DNA of 64,000 bases, from the NCBI RefSeq assembly GCF_000423625.1, contig NZ_AUII01000001.1, positions 248,001 through 312,000 on the forward strand, in the 5' to 3' direction. The DNA comes from Pseudonocardia asaccharolytica DSM 44247 = NBRC 16224 (lineage in GTDB: Bacteria; Actinomycetota; Actinomycetes; Mycobacteriales; Pseudonocardiaceae). Below, piece by piece: positions 36,980 through 45,834 of this stretch (positions are counted from its first letter, which is position 1; each line of letters opens with the position of its first letter). The notes under the pieces were generated by a model. The model did no database searches, was not told the origin of the DNA, and saw only the letters and a program-made list of their open reading frames with translations. The position numbers were made by a program, and so were the translations under genes.

Positions 36980-37779
36980 TCATCCCGATCCTGCTCTACC
37001 ATGCGGTCTCCGATGCCCCGTCGCGGTTCATCGCGCCGTTCACCGTGTCGCCCGCCGCGTTCGCCCGCCATCTCGACGCGATCACCGAGGCCGGTGGGAC
37101 GACACTCACCGTCTCGCAGCTGCGTGCCGCCGTGCGCGGGGACGGGACGCTGCCGCCGCGCCCGGTGCTCGTCACGTTCGACGACGGGTTCCGCGACACC
37201 CTCACCGCCGCGGCGCCGCTGCTGGCGGCCCGGGACATGACCGCGACGGTCTACGTGACCACCGGGGTGGCGGACGGCGTCAGCCCCGGTGGCGACCCGA
37301 TGCTGAGCTGGGCGGAGCTTCGCGAGCTCGGCGCGATCGGGGAGCTCGGGGCGCACAGCCACACCCATCGCGAGCTGGACACCCTGCCGCTGGCGGACGT
37401 TCGCCGGGAGGTGGTGGACTGCAAGCGCCGGCTGGAGGACGGGATCGGCCGCCCGGTGCACAGCTTCGCCTACCCGTTCGGCTACTCCGACCCGCGGGTC
37501 CGCCGCGTCGTCGCGGAGGCCGGCTACTCGTCGGCGTGTAGTGTCAAGAACGCCCTGAGCTGCGTGGATGACCCCGACTACGGCCTCTCCCGGCTGATGC
37601 TCACGGCCACCCACACCGACGCGGATGTGCGCGGCTGGCTGCGCGGCGCGGCACCGATCGGCCAGCCCGACGAGCGGCTGCGCACCCGGGGCTGGCGGGC
37701 CTGGCGGCGGCTGCGGAGCCGGTGGCGGCCCGTGCCGCCGTGGGCCGCGGTGGGCTCCCCGGCGGGTGAGATGCCGTGA
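36976..37779 (+). CDS. Polysaccharide deacetylase (NodB/CE4 family)
   Basis: This 267-residue protein has the CE4 motifs in order: PILLYHAVSD at the N-terminus, motif 1 VLVTFDDGFRDT (catalytic Asp about 69), motif 2 GAHSHTHREL with two metal-binding histidines, and motif 3 FAYPFGYSDP. The family removes N-acetyl groups from amino sugars in polymers or lipid-linked glycans. No signal peptide is visible, so a cytoplasmic or lipid-linked substrate is more likely than an external polymer. The ATG overlaps the preceding stop. Confidence 0.9.
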   Translation: MIIPILLYHAVSDAPSRFIAPFTVSPAAFARHLDAITEAGGTTLTVSQLRAAVRGDGTLPPRPVLVTFDDGFRDTLTAAAPLLAARDMTATVYVTTGVADGVSPGGDPMLSWAELRELGAIGELGAHSHTHRELDTLPLADVRREVVDCKRRLEDGIGRPVHSFAYPFGYSDPRVRRVVAEAGYSSACSVKNALSCVDDPDYGLSRLMLTATHTDADVRGWLRGAAPIGQPDERLRTRGWRAWRRLRSRWRPVPPWAAVGSPAGEMP

Positions 37780-38858
37780 CGATGTCCGGGGCGCTGCCGT
37801 TCGGCTGGCTGCGCGGACCGATCGCCGGCCCGCTCACCTCCCTTCGCGCCTCGGTCCTGATCCGCCGGACCGCCCCGGCGGCGGTCGCGGCGCTGCTCGA
37901 CGGCGACGGCAGGTCGTGGCGAATGGGGGAGCGGCTGCGCGGAGGTTCCGACACGGCGATCGTCGCGATGCACGACGGGGACGCAACCGGTGGCCGGAGC
38001 ATCCTGCTCAAGGCCACCATGAGCAGGCCGGGGCGTGCTCAGCTCGTCCGGCAGGGCACCGTGCTCGCGGCGCTGCACGCCGACGAGCGGCTGGGTCCGT
38101 GGCGCGGGCTGCTGCCCCGGATACTGGCGGCCGGAGACGTCAACGGCGCCTACTGCACGCTCGAGACCCGGCTCGGCGGGGGCGACGGGCGGATCGCGGT
38201 GGCCGATCCCCATCGCCGGGATCTCGTCCTGGCCGGTGCCCTCGACGCGATCACCCGGCTGCACCGCCGGACCGCGAGCGTGGTCACGGTCGCTGATGCG
38301 GGGATCACCCGCTGGATCGGCGAGCCCGCCGCCGTCGTGCGTCCCGTCCTGCGCGGTGCGTATCGGGCCGCCCTGGACCGCCTGGTGGGGGAGCTGACCG
38401 GCAGCCTGCACGGCCGGCGGGTGGCGGTCGGTTGGGTGCACGGCGACTTCACCGCGCACAATGTGTTGTGCGCGCCCGGCTGCGAGGTGACCGGGGTCGT
38501 GGACTGGTGCCAGTCGGATCCCGACGGGCTGGCGGTGCTCGATGTCGTCAGCTTCCTGCTCACCTTCGACACCGAGGTGGCGGGCGAGGAGCTGGGGACC
38601 GTCGTGGTGCGCTGGCTGGCCGACCCGGGACGGGCGGGTGCCGTGCTCACCGAGGCGCAGCGCGGCCTGGGCGCCGATCCGCTCGGGCCCGGCACGCTCG
38701 CGTTGCTGGCGTGGCTGCGCCATGTCGCCACCAATATCGCCAAGTCGCCACGCTACGCCGCGAACCCCGTCTGGATTCGCCGTAACGTGCGGGCCGTGCT
38801 GCGCCACTGGTACCGGCCGCCCCGCCACCGCCACCCGGGACCGGTGCCGCCGGGATGA
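37776..38858 (+). CDS. APH-fold phosphotransferase
   Basis: This 360-residue protein kinase-like small-molecule phosphotransferase has a glycine-containing N-lobe loop (RMGERLRGGSDTAIVAM), a likely ATP lysine in ILLKATM, the catalytic Brenner motif VHGDFTAHNVL (near residue 222) and the metal aspartate in GVVDWCQSDPDGLAVLDVVSF. Family members phosphorylate antibiotics, choline, sugars or lipids. In this operon a sugar or lipid-linked sugar is the likely substrate (inference). The GTG overlaps the deacetylase stop (GTGA) and the gene ends in ATGA with the flippase. Confidence 0.85.
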   Translation: MTMSGALPFGWLRGPIAGPLTSLRASVLIRRTAPAAVAALLDGDGRSWRMGERLRGGSDTAIVAMHDGDATGGRSILLKATMSRPGRAQLVRQGTVLAALHADERLGPWRGLLPRILAAGDVNGAYCTLETRLGGGDGRIAVADPHRRDLVLAGALDAITRLHRRTASVVTVADAGITRWIGEPAAVVRPVLRGAYRAALDRLVGELTGSLHGRRVAVGWVHGDFTAHNVLCAPGCEVTGVVDWCQSDPDGLAVLDVVSFLLTFDTEVAGEELGTVVVRWLADPGRAGAVLTEAQRGLGADPLGPGTLALLAWLRHVATNIAKSPRYAANPVWIRRNVRAVLRHWYRPPRHRHPGPVPPG

Positions 38859-40156
38859 GCGGCGGCCCGCCGGTTCTCGCACCGGCCGCGCGATGGCTGC
38901 GCGGCTGGGCCGCTCCGGTCCACCGCGACGGGCTGGCACTCGTGCTGAGCGCGGGGTTCACCTCGGTCCTCGGGCTGCTCTACTGGGTCGTCGCGGCCCG
39001 GCTCTTCCCGGCCGACGTCGTCGGCGTCAACTCGGTCACCCTGTCGACGATGATGCTGCTGGGCGGGGTGGCGCAGCTGAACCTGAACTACATGCTGCTG
39101 CGGTTCCTCCCGGTCGCGGGGGTGCGCAGCCGCAGGCTGGTCGTGCTCGCCTACCTGGTGAGCGGGTTGCTGTCCGCGGCCGCGGCGGGAATCTTCGTCG
39201 CGGGCGCCGGGGTGTGGGCGCCTGAGCTGCTGGAGCACATCGGGCGGGCGCGGCTGTTGCTCCTCCTCGTTCCGGCGACCGCCCTGTGGGCGCTCTTCAC
39301 CCTGCAGGACTTCGCGCTCACCGCGGTCCGGCGGGCGACCGTGGTGCCGGTCGAGAACCTGGTGTTCTCGGCCCTCAAGATCGTGTTGCTTGTCGTGGCG
39401 GTGGGGCTGGCGCCGCGCGTGGGGATCGCGGTGTCGTGGGTGATCGCCACCGCGGTGGCCGTCGTGGTCACCAACGGATATCTGTTCCTGCGGGCGTTGC
39501 CCGCGCACGAGGCCCGCAGCCGAGACCTGGCTGAGCCGTTGACGCTCGCCGGGATCGGGCGGTTCGTCGGTGCCGACTACGCCGGTGCGGTGTTCTGGCT
39601 CGCCGCCACCTACGGCCTTCCGATGATCGTCATCGCCGTCGTGGGCCCGGTCGGTGCCGCGACCTACAACATCACGTGGACCATCGCGTTCTCGCTCTAC
39701 CTGGTCTCGTCCGCGATGGGGCAGTCCCTCGTCGCGCACGTGGCCGTCGAGCCGGCCCGGCTGCCCGCGGCGCGGCGGGCCATGGAGCTGAAGGCGGCGG
39801 CGCTGCTCGTGCCAGCGGTCGCGGTGATCGCGCTCGGGGCGCCCGTCGTGCTCGGCGTGTTCGGGCCCTCCTATGCCGAGTCCGGAACCGGGGTGCTGGT
39901 CCTCGCGGCGCTGTCCGCGTTGCCGAACATCATCACCAACTCGACGATCAGCGTCGCCCGGGTGCGTCGGCGGATCCCGGTGCTGTTCGCGGTGCCGGCG
40001 AGCGTGGCGGTGCTGACGATCGGCCTGTCGCTGGTGGCACTGCCCCGATGGGGCGTGACCGGGGTCGGGGCCGCATGGTTGGCGAGCCAGACCCTGGTGG
40101 CCGGGTTGCTGCTCGTGCTGCGCTCGCCTCGGCTGGCCGCGCGGCGCCGCGGATAG
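38855..40156 (+). CDS. MOP-superfamily flippase (Wzx/oligosaccharide exporter-like)
   Basis: The 433-residue membrane protein has about twelve to fourteen helices and begins with an AGFTSVLGLLYWVVAARLFPADVVG segment typical of polysaccharide flippases. Later text GPVGAATYNITWTIAFSLYLV and VFGPSYAESGTGVLVLAALSALP also fits the family. It should move the lipid-linked product of the four upstream genes across the membrane (inference from position). It is the last gene of the overlapping set. Confidence 0.88.
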   Translation: MSGGPPVLAPAARWLRGWAAPVHRDGLALVLSAGFTSVLGLLYWVVAARLFPADVVGVNSVTLSTMMLLGGVAQLNLNYMLLRFLPVAGVRSRRLVVLAYLVSGLLSAAAAGIFVAGAGVWAPELLEHIGRARLLLLLVPATALWALFTLQDFALTAVRRATVVPVENLVFSALKIVLLVVAVGLAPRVGIAVSWVIATAVAVVVTNGYLFLRALPAHEARSRDLAEPLTLAGIGRFVGADYAGAVFWLAATYGLPMIVIAVVGPVGAATYNITWTIAFSLYLVSSAMGQSLVAHVAVEPARLPAARRAMELKAAALLVPAVAVIALGAPVVLGVFGPSYAESGTGVLVLAALSALPNIITNSTISVARVRRRIPVLFAVPASVAVLTIGLSLVALPRWGVTGVGAAWLASQTLVAGLLLVLRSPRLAARRRG

Positions 40157-40442
40157 CCCAGGCAACCACCGACGTTCAGCGGCGGCGCAATCCCGAGCTC
40201 TGTGGTGAAATGAACAGGGGCAATCAAGGCGGGGGGCGCCATGGGCGGGGAAATGGTCCGGGGACAGGCGCGGCGAACCGTGCGGGACCACCACGGCGGC
40301 GCTCGAAGATCGATTCTGTCCCCGGCTTGAGCCGCGGCTCTCGCCGGATATCGCTGCTTCCCATCGCAATGCGCGGGTCCGAACGTGCGGTGCACCGACC
40401 GGGCCGGCCGAACGTCGCTACGGCGCTGAGGGATGGCCTGCC
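40157..40442. other. Intergenic region between the flippase gene and the cell-wall module
   Basis: This 286-bp stretch has a shorter low-GC patch around 40195-40230 that could hold a promoter. I see no hairpin, repeat or credible small gene here. Confidence 0.3.
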
Positions 40443-41693
40443 ATGCTGCAGCCTGGGTCAGGGGGTACCAGGTCGCCTGGTACGCGGATGTCTCGCCGGC
40501 GGGGTTCGGCGCGCCGTCCGCAGCCGGACTACGCCGGGGAGGTGGTCGGGGACTCCCGGCCGCTGGTCGAGCCGGCGCTGGAGCACGATGCGATCCTCGG
40601 CCTGCCCCGCCTGCTCGAGGTCGCCCGGCTCACCCCGGCCCAGGTGCTCGTGCTGGCGATCGATCTGTTGTCCGGGCTGCAGGCCCGGGGCCCGGCAGGC
40701 GTCCGGCCCGGTGAACCGTTCGGGTACGCCGTGGTCGTCGGCTCCGACGGCCGGGCCCGGTTGACCACCCACCCGGGGCACCCGGGCCATCCGGGGCCGA
40801 ACGGCCACGGGCCCGCCGAGCCGGCCGGCGCCGCGCCGCTGCTGGCGGAGCTGGCAGCCGCCGCAGACCGATCGACCCGCCATCCGGACCAGCGGGCGGC
40901 CGACCAGCTCGCCGCGCTGGACCGGGCGGCTGACGCGGCGGCAGCGCCCGGCGCGAGTGTCGCCGCCGTGGCGGAACCGCTACGCGCCGCGCTGCCGTCC
41001 GACTCGGGCCGGCAGCAGCGCGCCGAGCTCGCGCGGCTGGTCCGCGCCGCGAACGGGCTTCCGGCCGTTGCGCCCGCCGCGGTCCCCGAGGCGCTGCCGT
41101 ACGCCCCGCGGGAAGCCACGCCCCGATCCCGGCCCGTCGCCCGGACCGTGGTGTCGCGGGCCTGGAAATGGGGGGTCTCGATCGTGGTGCTGGCCGGGGT
41201 GATCCTGCTCGAGTTCACCTTCCTGAGCGACCGGATCAGCCAGGACATCGGTGTGGTGCTGGACGCCGGTCGCGCCGGGTCGGTGACGGCCACCGCCCGG
41301 CCGACCCCGCCGCCGGTCGTGCCGCCCGCCCCGCAGGCGGCCGGCGCCGTCGCCGGCGTCGACCTGCGGGCGCTGCATCCGTGCACCCCCGGCAGCGACT
41401 GCCAGGTCCGGTTGCAGGTGCTCCTGCATCCGCGGCCCGAGCCGCAGACGGTCGACTGGAACGTCCGGGTCGACAACCCCTGTACCGGTGCGACGGTGGC
41501 CGGTCCGCAGGGGACGGTGGCCGTGCCGCCGGACGGAGACCGCGCCGTGGTCGTCGACACCGTCGCACTGCCGCCGGGCGCCGCGCTTGCCGTGCTGGCC
41601 CAGATCAGCGCCCCCGCCGTGGCGGCCAGCGCGCCGTTGCTCGTCCCGGTCGAGGGTGCGTGCGCGACGACACCACCCGAACCGTCTCGCTGA
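40443..41693 (+). CDS. Single-pass membrane protein with a kinase-like stretch
   Basis: This 416-residue protein is not assignable to a named family. Residues about 50-120 (LTPAQVLVLAIDLLSGLQ, then GVRPGEPFGYAVVVGSDGRARLT) resemble the C-lobe region of actinobacterial Ser/Thr kinases around the catalytic loop, but the HRD and DFG residues are absent. An Ala-rich linker and one transmembrane helix (WGVSIVVLAGVILLEF) follow. The outer domain has two cysteines (LHPCTPGSDCQV). The start could instead be ATG 40488. It lies 19 bp before the SEDS-PBP gene. A pseudokinase-like regulator of that enzyme is an inference. Confidence 0.65.
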   Translation: MLQPGSGGTRSPGTRMSRRRGSARRPQPDYAGEVVGDSRPLVEPALEHDAILGLPRLLEVARLTPAQVLVLAIDLLSGLQARGPAGVRPGEPFGYAVVVGSDGRARLTTHPGHPGHPGPNGHGPAEPAGAAPLLAELAAAADRSTRHPDQRAADQLAALDRAADAAAAPGASVAAVAEPLRAALPSDSGRQQRAELARLVRAANGLPAVAPAAVPEALPYAPREATPRSRPVARTVVSRAWKWGVSIVVLAGVILLEFTFLSDRISQDIGVVLDAGRAGSVTATARPTPPPVVPPAPQAAGAVAGVDLRALHPCTPGSDCQVRLQVLLHPRPEPQTVDWNVRVDNPCTGATVAGPQGTVAVPPDGDRAVVVDTVALPPGAALAVLAQISAPAVAASAPLLVPVEGACATTPPEPSR

Positions 41694-41712
41694 GCTCGAA
41701 GGGAGCGCTGGG

Positions 41713-44667
41713 GTGCTGAGCGTGGAGCGTGGTGGGACCTCGGCGGCGCCGGGCGGGCCGGCGGGTCCTGAGCAGAAGCGCCCGTTGCGCGCCAAGGACT
41801 CCGGGGGCACCGCCTTCGACCTGCTGGCCATCCTGTCCGCGCTCGTGCTGGTCGGGCTCGGGCTCGCCAATCTGTACATGGTGGACAGTCCCGAGGCGAT
41901 GGTCCGGCAGGCGGCGATCGCGGTCGCCGGGGTCGTCCTGCTCGCGGTGCTGTGGCGGTTCCGGGCCGGGCTGCTGCTCGTGCTCGGCTGGGTCAGCTAC
42001 GGCGTTGCCGTGCTGTTGCTGGGTGCGGTGCTCGTCGTGGGCGTCACGGCGAACGGGGCGACCCGCTGGATCAGCTTCGGCTCGTTCACCTTCCAGCCCT
42101 CGGAGCTGGCCAAGCTCGGGTTGCTGCTGGTGCTCGCCTCGGTCCTCGGCTCGGGTCGTCCCGCCTGGCAGCGCTTCGTGTTCGGGATCGGGCTCGCGGT
42201 GCTGCCGATCGGGCTCACCGTGCTCCAACCGGACCTCAGCACCACCACCCTGCTGATGGTCCTCACCGTCGCGATGCTCGTCATCGGCCGGATACCCGCG
42301 CGCTTCCTGCTGCCTCTGTTCGCCGCGGCGGCGGTGGCGGTGCCGCTGGTCATCGGGATGCTGCGGCCCTATCAGGTGGAGCGTCTCGGCAGCTTTCTCG
42401 TGGGTTCCCACGAGGAGCCGACGGGGGCGGGCTGGGCCGTTCAGCAGGCACGGATCGCGCTCGGCTCGGGGTCGCTGTTCGGCCGGGCGGGCGAACCGCT
42501 GACCGCGCTGATGGCGCAGTACCTGCCCGAGCGGGACACCGATCTGGCGCTGGCCAGCGTGGTCGAGCAGTTCGGGCTGGTGGCCGGTGCCGCCGTCGTC
42601 GTGGCCGCGATCGTGCTCGTCTGGCGGCTCGCGCTGGCCAGCCGGGTGCCCCGGACGCCGAACGGGGCACTCGTCGGCGGTGGGCTCGCGATCCTGCTCG
42701 GAGCGGAGATCCTCGTTTCGCTGGGCGGCAACCTGGGGCTGCTGCCCCTTGCCGGTGTCCCGTTCCCGCTGCTCAGCAATGGCGGGACGGCACTGCTGGT
42801 GCATCTGGCCGCGCTCGGGGTCGTGCTGGGCGTGCGCCGGGACGGGGCGCGCAGGCGACTGTGGATCGTGCCCCGCTGGCGGGCGCGGCGGCCGCGGCTG
42901 GTCCGGGCGACCGCGCTCGCGATGTCCGCCGTGCTGGTGACGTTCGGATTCTACGGCTGGAACATCCAGGCCACCCAGGGTGAGGCCCTGTTCGCCGCCG
43001 GCCAGGAACAGATGACCCGATGCATCCGGCTCCCCGCGCTGCGCGGGGAGATCACCGACCGGCACGGGGCACCGTTGGCCACCAGCACCGCGGCCGCGGG
43101 CACCGGCGTCGACAAGGTGGTCGCGGTGCCGGCCATCCTGCGGTCCCGGCCGGACGACATCGCCAAGCTCGCGGCGCTGACCGGGCAGCCGGTGCAGGCC
43201 ATGACGGCCGCCCTCGACGACGCCCCCGCGACCACCCTTTCGCTGCCGGTCGCCGAGGTTCCTGCGGAGACCGGGGCATCGGTCGCCGCGGCCGGGATCA
43301 CCGGGGTGCTGGTGATCCCCGAACCACAGCGCAGCTATCCCACCGGATCCCTGCTCGGCCCGGTCCTCGGGTTCGCCGGGATCGCGACCCCGGCCGAGAT
43401 GCAGCGGCAGCCGGATCTGCCCCTCGGGGAGATCGTCGGGCGCGCGGGACTGGAGCAGCAGTACGACTCGATCCTGCGCGGGATCAACGGCCAGCAGTGC
43501 GTGTACGTCACCCCCGCGGGGGTGCCGGTGGTGATGGGCCCGCACCGGGAGCCGATCCCGGGTGCCGACCTGCGGCTCTCGCTCGACCTGGGGTTGCAGC
43601 GGCAGCTCGCGGCCGGCCTGGCGGACGCGCTGCGCGGGCAGAGCCGCAGTGCGATCGGGGCCGCCGTCGCCGTGGATCCGCGGGACGGTCAGATCCTCGC
43701 GATCGCGAGCCTGCCGTCGTATGACAACAACGTCTACGGTCCGCCGATCGACCCGGCCGGGCTGCGGGCGGCCACATCCGCCCCCGGCCACCCCATGCTG
43801 GAGCATGTGACCCAGGCCGCGGTACCGCCCGGCTCGACGTTCAAGCTGGTGGTCGCCTCGGCCGACGTGATCCACCCCCCGTGGCCGGTCGACCAGATGA
43901 TCCCCACCGGCGGCAGTTTCACCCTGGGCGGGCACACGTTCAACAACTGGCGGACGATGGGTCCGATGGACCTGCGCCAGTCGATCGCCTGGTCCAACGA
44001 CGTCTACTTCTACAAGCTGGCCAACGCCCTCGGGCCCGAGCCGATCATCGACGCCGCGCGGGCGCTGGGGGTCGGCGCCCGCACCGGTATCGATCTGCCG
44101 GGGGAGTCGCCGGGCTACCTCGGCACCCCGCAGTCGGTGAGCGAGAGCGGCGGGACCTGGTACGGCGGATCGACGGTGATCCTCGGCATCGGACAGGGAT
44201 ATCTACAGGTCACGCCCCTGCAGAACGCCCTGTGGACGGCCGGTGTCGCGACCGGACAGCTTGTCACCCCGCGGCTGGGCCTCGCGACCGGGGCCGACGG
44301 GAGCGCGTACACCGCACTTCCGGTCCCGCCGCCGAAGCCGGTGCCGTTCGCGGACGCCCTCGGCCCGGTCCGGGACGGCATGCGCGCCGCGGTGACCGGC
44401 GGGACCGCCACCCGGCTGGCCGGGCTGCCCGTGCCCGTCGGCGCGAAGACCGGAACCGCGCAGGACGGCAGCCTGCCCGACACCAGCTACGACAACTGGA
44501 TGAGCGCGGCCGCCCCGATGCCGGGTCCGAACATCGTCATGACCGCGCTCGTCCAGGGACCCGGCACCGGTGCCAACAGCGCCAGCGCCGTGGTCGCCGG
44601 CGGGTTGAGCTACTACCTCGCCCACGAGGCGGAGGTACGGGCCACCGATCCGGTCCAGACTCCCTGA
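41713..44667 (+). CDS. SEDS glycosyltransferase-class B PBP fusion (RodA/FtsW + transpeptidase)
   Basis: This 984-residue protein contains both halves of a peptidoglycan synthase. The first 400 residues form a ten-helix SEDS domain with FQPSELAKLG and the catalytic-site LQPDLSTTTL (Asp about 174), and PFPLLSNGGTALLVHLA. A linker helix (ATALAMSAVLVTFGFYGW) leads to a PBP dimerisation region (RGEITDRHGAPLA) and a transpeptidase domain with the nucleophile Ser708 in PPGSTFKLV, Ser761-Asn-Asp763 and KTGTA (Lys912). The GTG start is preceded by GAAGGGAGC; GTG 41722 is an alternative. It makes and cross-links glycan strands in one chain. Which growth mode it serves is unknown. Confidence 0.93.
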   Translation: MLSVERGGTSAAPGGPAGPEQKRPLRAKDSGGTAFDLLAILSALVLVGLGLANLYMVDSPEAMVRQAAIAVAGVVLLAVLWRFRAGLLLVLGWVSYGVAVLLLGAVLVVGVTANGATRWISFGSFTFQPSELAKLGLLLVLASVLGSGRPAWQRFVFGIGLAVLPIGLTVLQPDLSTTTLLMVLTVAMLVIGRIPARFLLPLFAAAAVAVPLVIGMLRPYQVERLGSFLVGSHEEPTGAGWAVQQARIALGSGSLFGRAGEPLTALMAQYLPERDTDLALASVVEQFGLVAGAAVVVAAIVLVWRLALASRVPRTPNGALVGGGLAILLGAEILVSLGGNLGLLPLAGVPFPLLSNGGTALLVHLAALGVVLGVRRDGARRRLWIVPRWRARRPRLVRATALAMSAVLVTFGFYGWNIQATQGEALFAAGQEQMTRCIRLPALRGEITDRHGAPLATSTAAAGTGVDKVVAVPAILRSRPDDIAKLAALTGQPVQAMTAALDDAPATTLSLPVAEVPAETGASVAAAGITGVLVIPEPQRSYPTGSLLGPVLGFAGIATPAEMQRQPDLPLGEIVGRAGLEQQYDSILRGINGQQCVYVTPAGVPVVMGPHREPIPGADLRLSLDLGLQRQLAAGLADALRGQSRSAIGAAVAVDPRDGQILAIASLPSYDNNVYGPPIDPAGLRAATSAPGHPMLEHVTQAAVPPGSTFKLVVASADVIHPPWPVDQMIPTGGSFTLGGHTFNNWRTMGPMDLRQSIAWSNDVYFYKLANALGPEPIIDAARALGVGARTGIDLPGESPGYLGTPQSVSESGGTWYGGSTVILGIGQGYLQVTPLQNALWTAGVATGQLVTPRLGLATGADGSAYTALPVPPPKPVPFADALGPVRDGMRAAVTGGTATRLAGLPVPVGAKTGTAQDGSLPDTSYDNWMSAAAPMPGPNIVMTALVQGPGTGANSASAVVAGGLSYYLAHEAEVRATDPVQTP

Positions 44668-44677
44668 CCGCCCCGCC

Positions 44678-44742
44678 CGCGTTATGGCTCCACAATGCGG
44701 ACGGGACGTCGCGCCTGACCGCATTGTGGAGCCATGACGCGC
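44678..44742. repeat. Paired-palindrome intergenic element, copy B
   Basis: GCGTTATGGCTCCACAATGC (44679-44698) and its partner at 44719-44740 have centres 42 bp apart, as in the other copies. Here the second unit is inverted, so the two also pair as a 22-bp hairpin with one mismatch and an 18-base loop. It sits between the convergent stops of the SEDS-PBP and MreB-like genes, so it may act as a bidirectional terminator. Confidence 0.85.
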
Positions 44743-45738
44743 TCAGCTGCGGCCGTAGGCGGCCAGCAGGTCCGGGCTGCGCAGGCACTGCGCGGCGCCT
44801 TCGGCGACGCAGGTCAGCGGGTTGGCCGCGAGCGTGATCGGGAACCCGAAGGCCTGTTCGAGGTTCTCGCTGAAGCCGCGGGTCAGCGCCGCCCCGCCGA
44901 AGAGGAGAATCCCGTCCGCCAGCACGTCGGCGGTGGCCTGCGCCGGCAGGTCGTCCAGGCAGGCCGCGAGGGTCTGGATGATGGTGTCCGTGAGCGGCCG
45001 GATGACGTCCGTGATCTCCGCGACCGGAAGAGTGAGCACGCGTGGCCGGCCCGATCCGGCGTCGCGGCCCTGGACCACCAGGCTGGGTCCGGTTTCCACG
45101 CCTGCCCGGATCTTGATCTCCTCGGCCGTCTGCTCCGCCACGATGAGCTCGTGCTCTTCGCGCAGATGCCGGTAAACCGCAAGGGTCATCTCGTCACCGG
45201 CGACCCGGCAGGAGCGGGAGGTGAGCACGCCGCCATAGCAGAACGCGGTCACCTCGGCCGTGCCGCCGCCGACGTCGATGACCATGTGCACCCGGCGCTC
45301 CAGGGGATCGATCCCGCAGCCGACCGCCCCCGCGATCGGTTCGTCGAGCGCTGTCGCCCGGCTGATCCCGGCCTCGTCGGCGGCCTCGAGGAGGGCGCGC
45401 TGTTCCAGGTCGGTCGCGCCCCCGGGCACGCCGATGACCACCCGGGAGCGGCTGCGCTGCCAGGGATGCTGGGCGATCCGCCGGACGACCGCGCGCAGAT
45501 AGGCCCGCGCCGTCTCCAGATCGGTGATCACCCCGTCCTGTAGTGGCCGGATCGCGGTCATCCCCGCCGGTGTCCGACCGACCAGCTCCGAGGCGTGCTG
45601 CCCGAGTGTCACCACCCGGCCCCGTCGGGCCCCGTTGCGGCGCATCAGCAGGACCGATGGTTCGTCGAACACGACGCCTTGACCCGTGTCACAGACAACC
45701 GTGTTCGCGGTGCCGAGATCGATGCCGAGTTCGACCAC
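44743..45738 (-). CDS. mreB: MreB/Mbl-family actin-like protein
   Basis: This 331-residue actin-fold ATPase organises wall synthesis in rod-shaped bacteria. Phosphate-binding loops are visible: GIDLGTANTVV at the N-terminus, VIGVPGGATDLEQRAL, DEPIAGAVGCG, and MVIDVGGGTAEVTAF; a C-terminal GILLFGGAALTRGF adenosine motif is also present. The GTG start has GGGAGGGG upstream. Polar-growing actinobacteria often lack MreB; here it is convergent with the SEDS-PBP fusion gene. No mreC or mreD is in the window. A role in spore-wall or lateral-wall synthesis is inferred. Confidence 0.9.
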   Translation of the reverse strand: MVELGIDLGTANTVVCDTGQGVVFDEPSVLLMRRNGARRGRVVTLGQHASELVGRTPAGMTAIRPLQDGVITDLETARAYLRAVVRRIAQHPWQRSRSRVVIGVPGGATDLEQRALLEAADEAGISRATALDEPIAGAVGCGIDPLERRVHMVIDVGGGTAEVTAFCYGGVLTSRSCRVAGDEMTLAVYRHLREEHELIVAEQTAEEIKIRAGVETGPSLVVQGRDAGSGRPRVLTLPVAEITDVIRPLTDTIIQTLAACLDDLPAQATADVLADGILLFGGAALTRGFSENLEQAFGFPITLAANPLTCVAEGAAQCLRSPDLLAAYGRS

Positions 45739-45834
45739 TGCCCCTCCCCCCGCGGCCGCTACCGGCCATGGGCTCAGTGTGGTCCGGTGAACACGGCCGG
45801 TCCACCGCTGACCGGCGATTCGCCCGGTGCGGAG

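Noticed and set aside
41605..43935. 776-codon minus-strand frame over the SEDS-PBP gene
   Set aside because: It is a shadow of a certain coding region. It has repeated EH/PE/RD-type low-complexity text and no start context.
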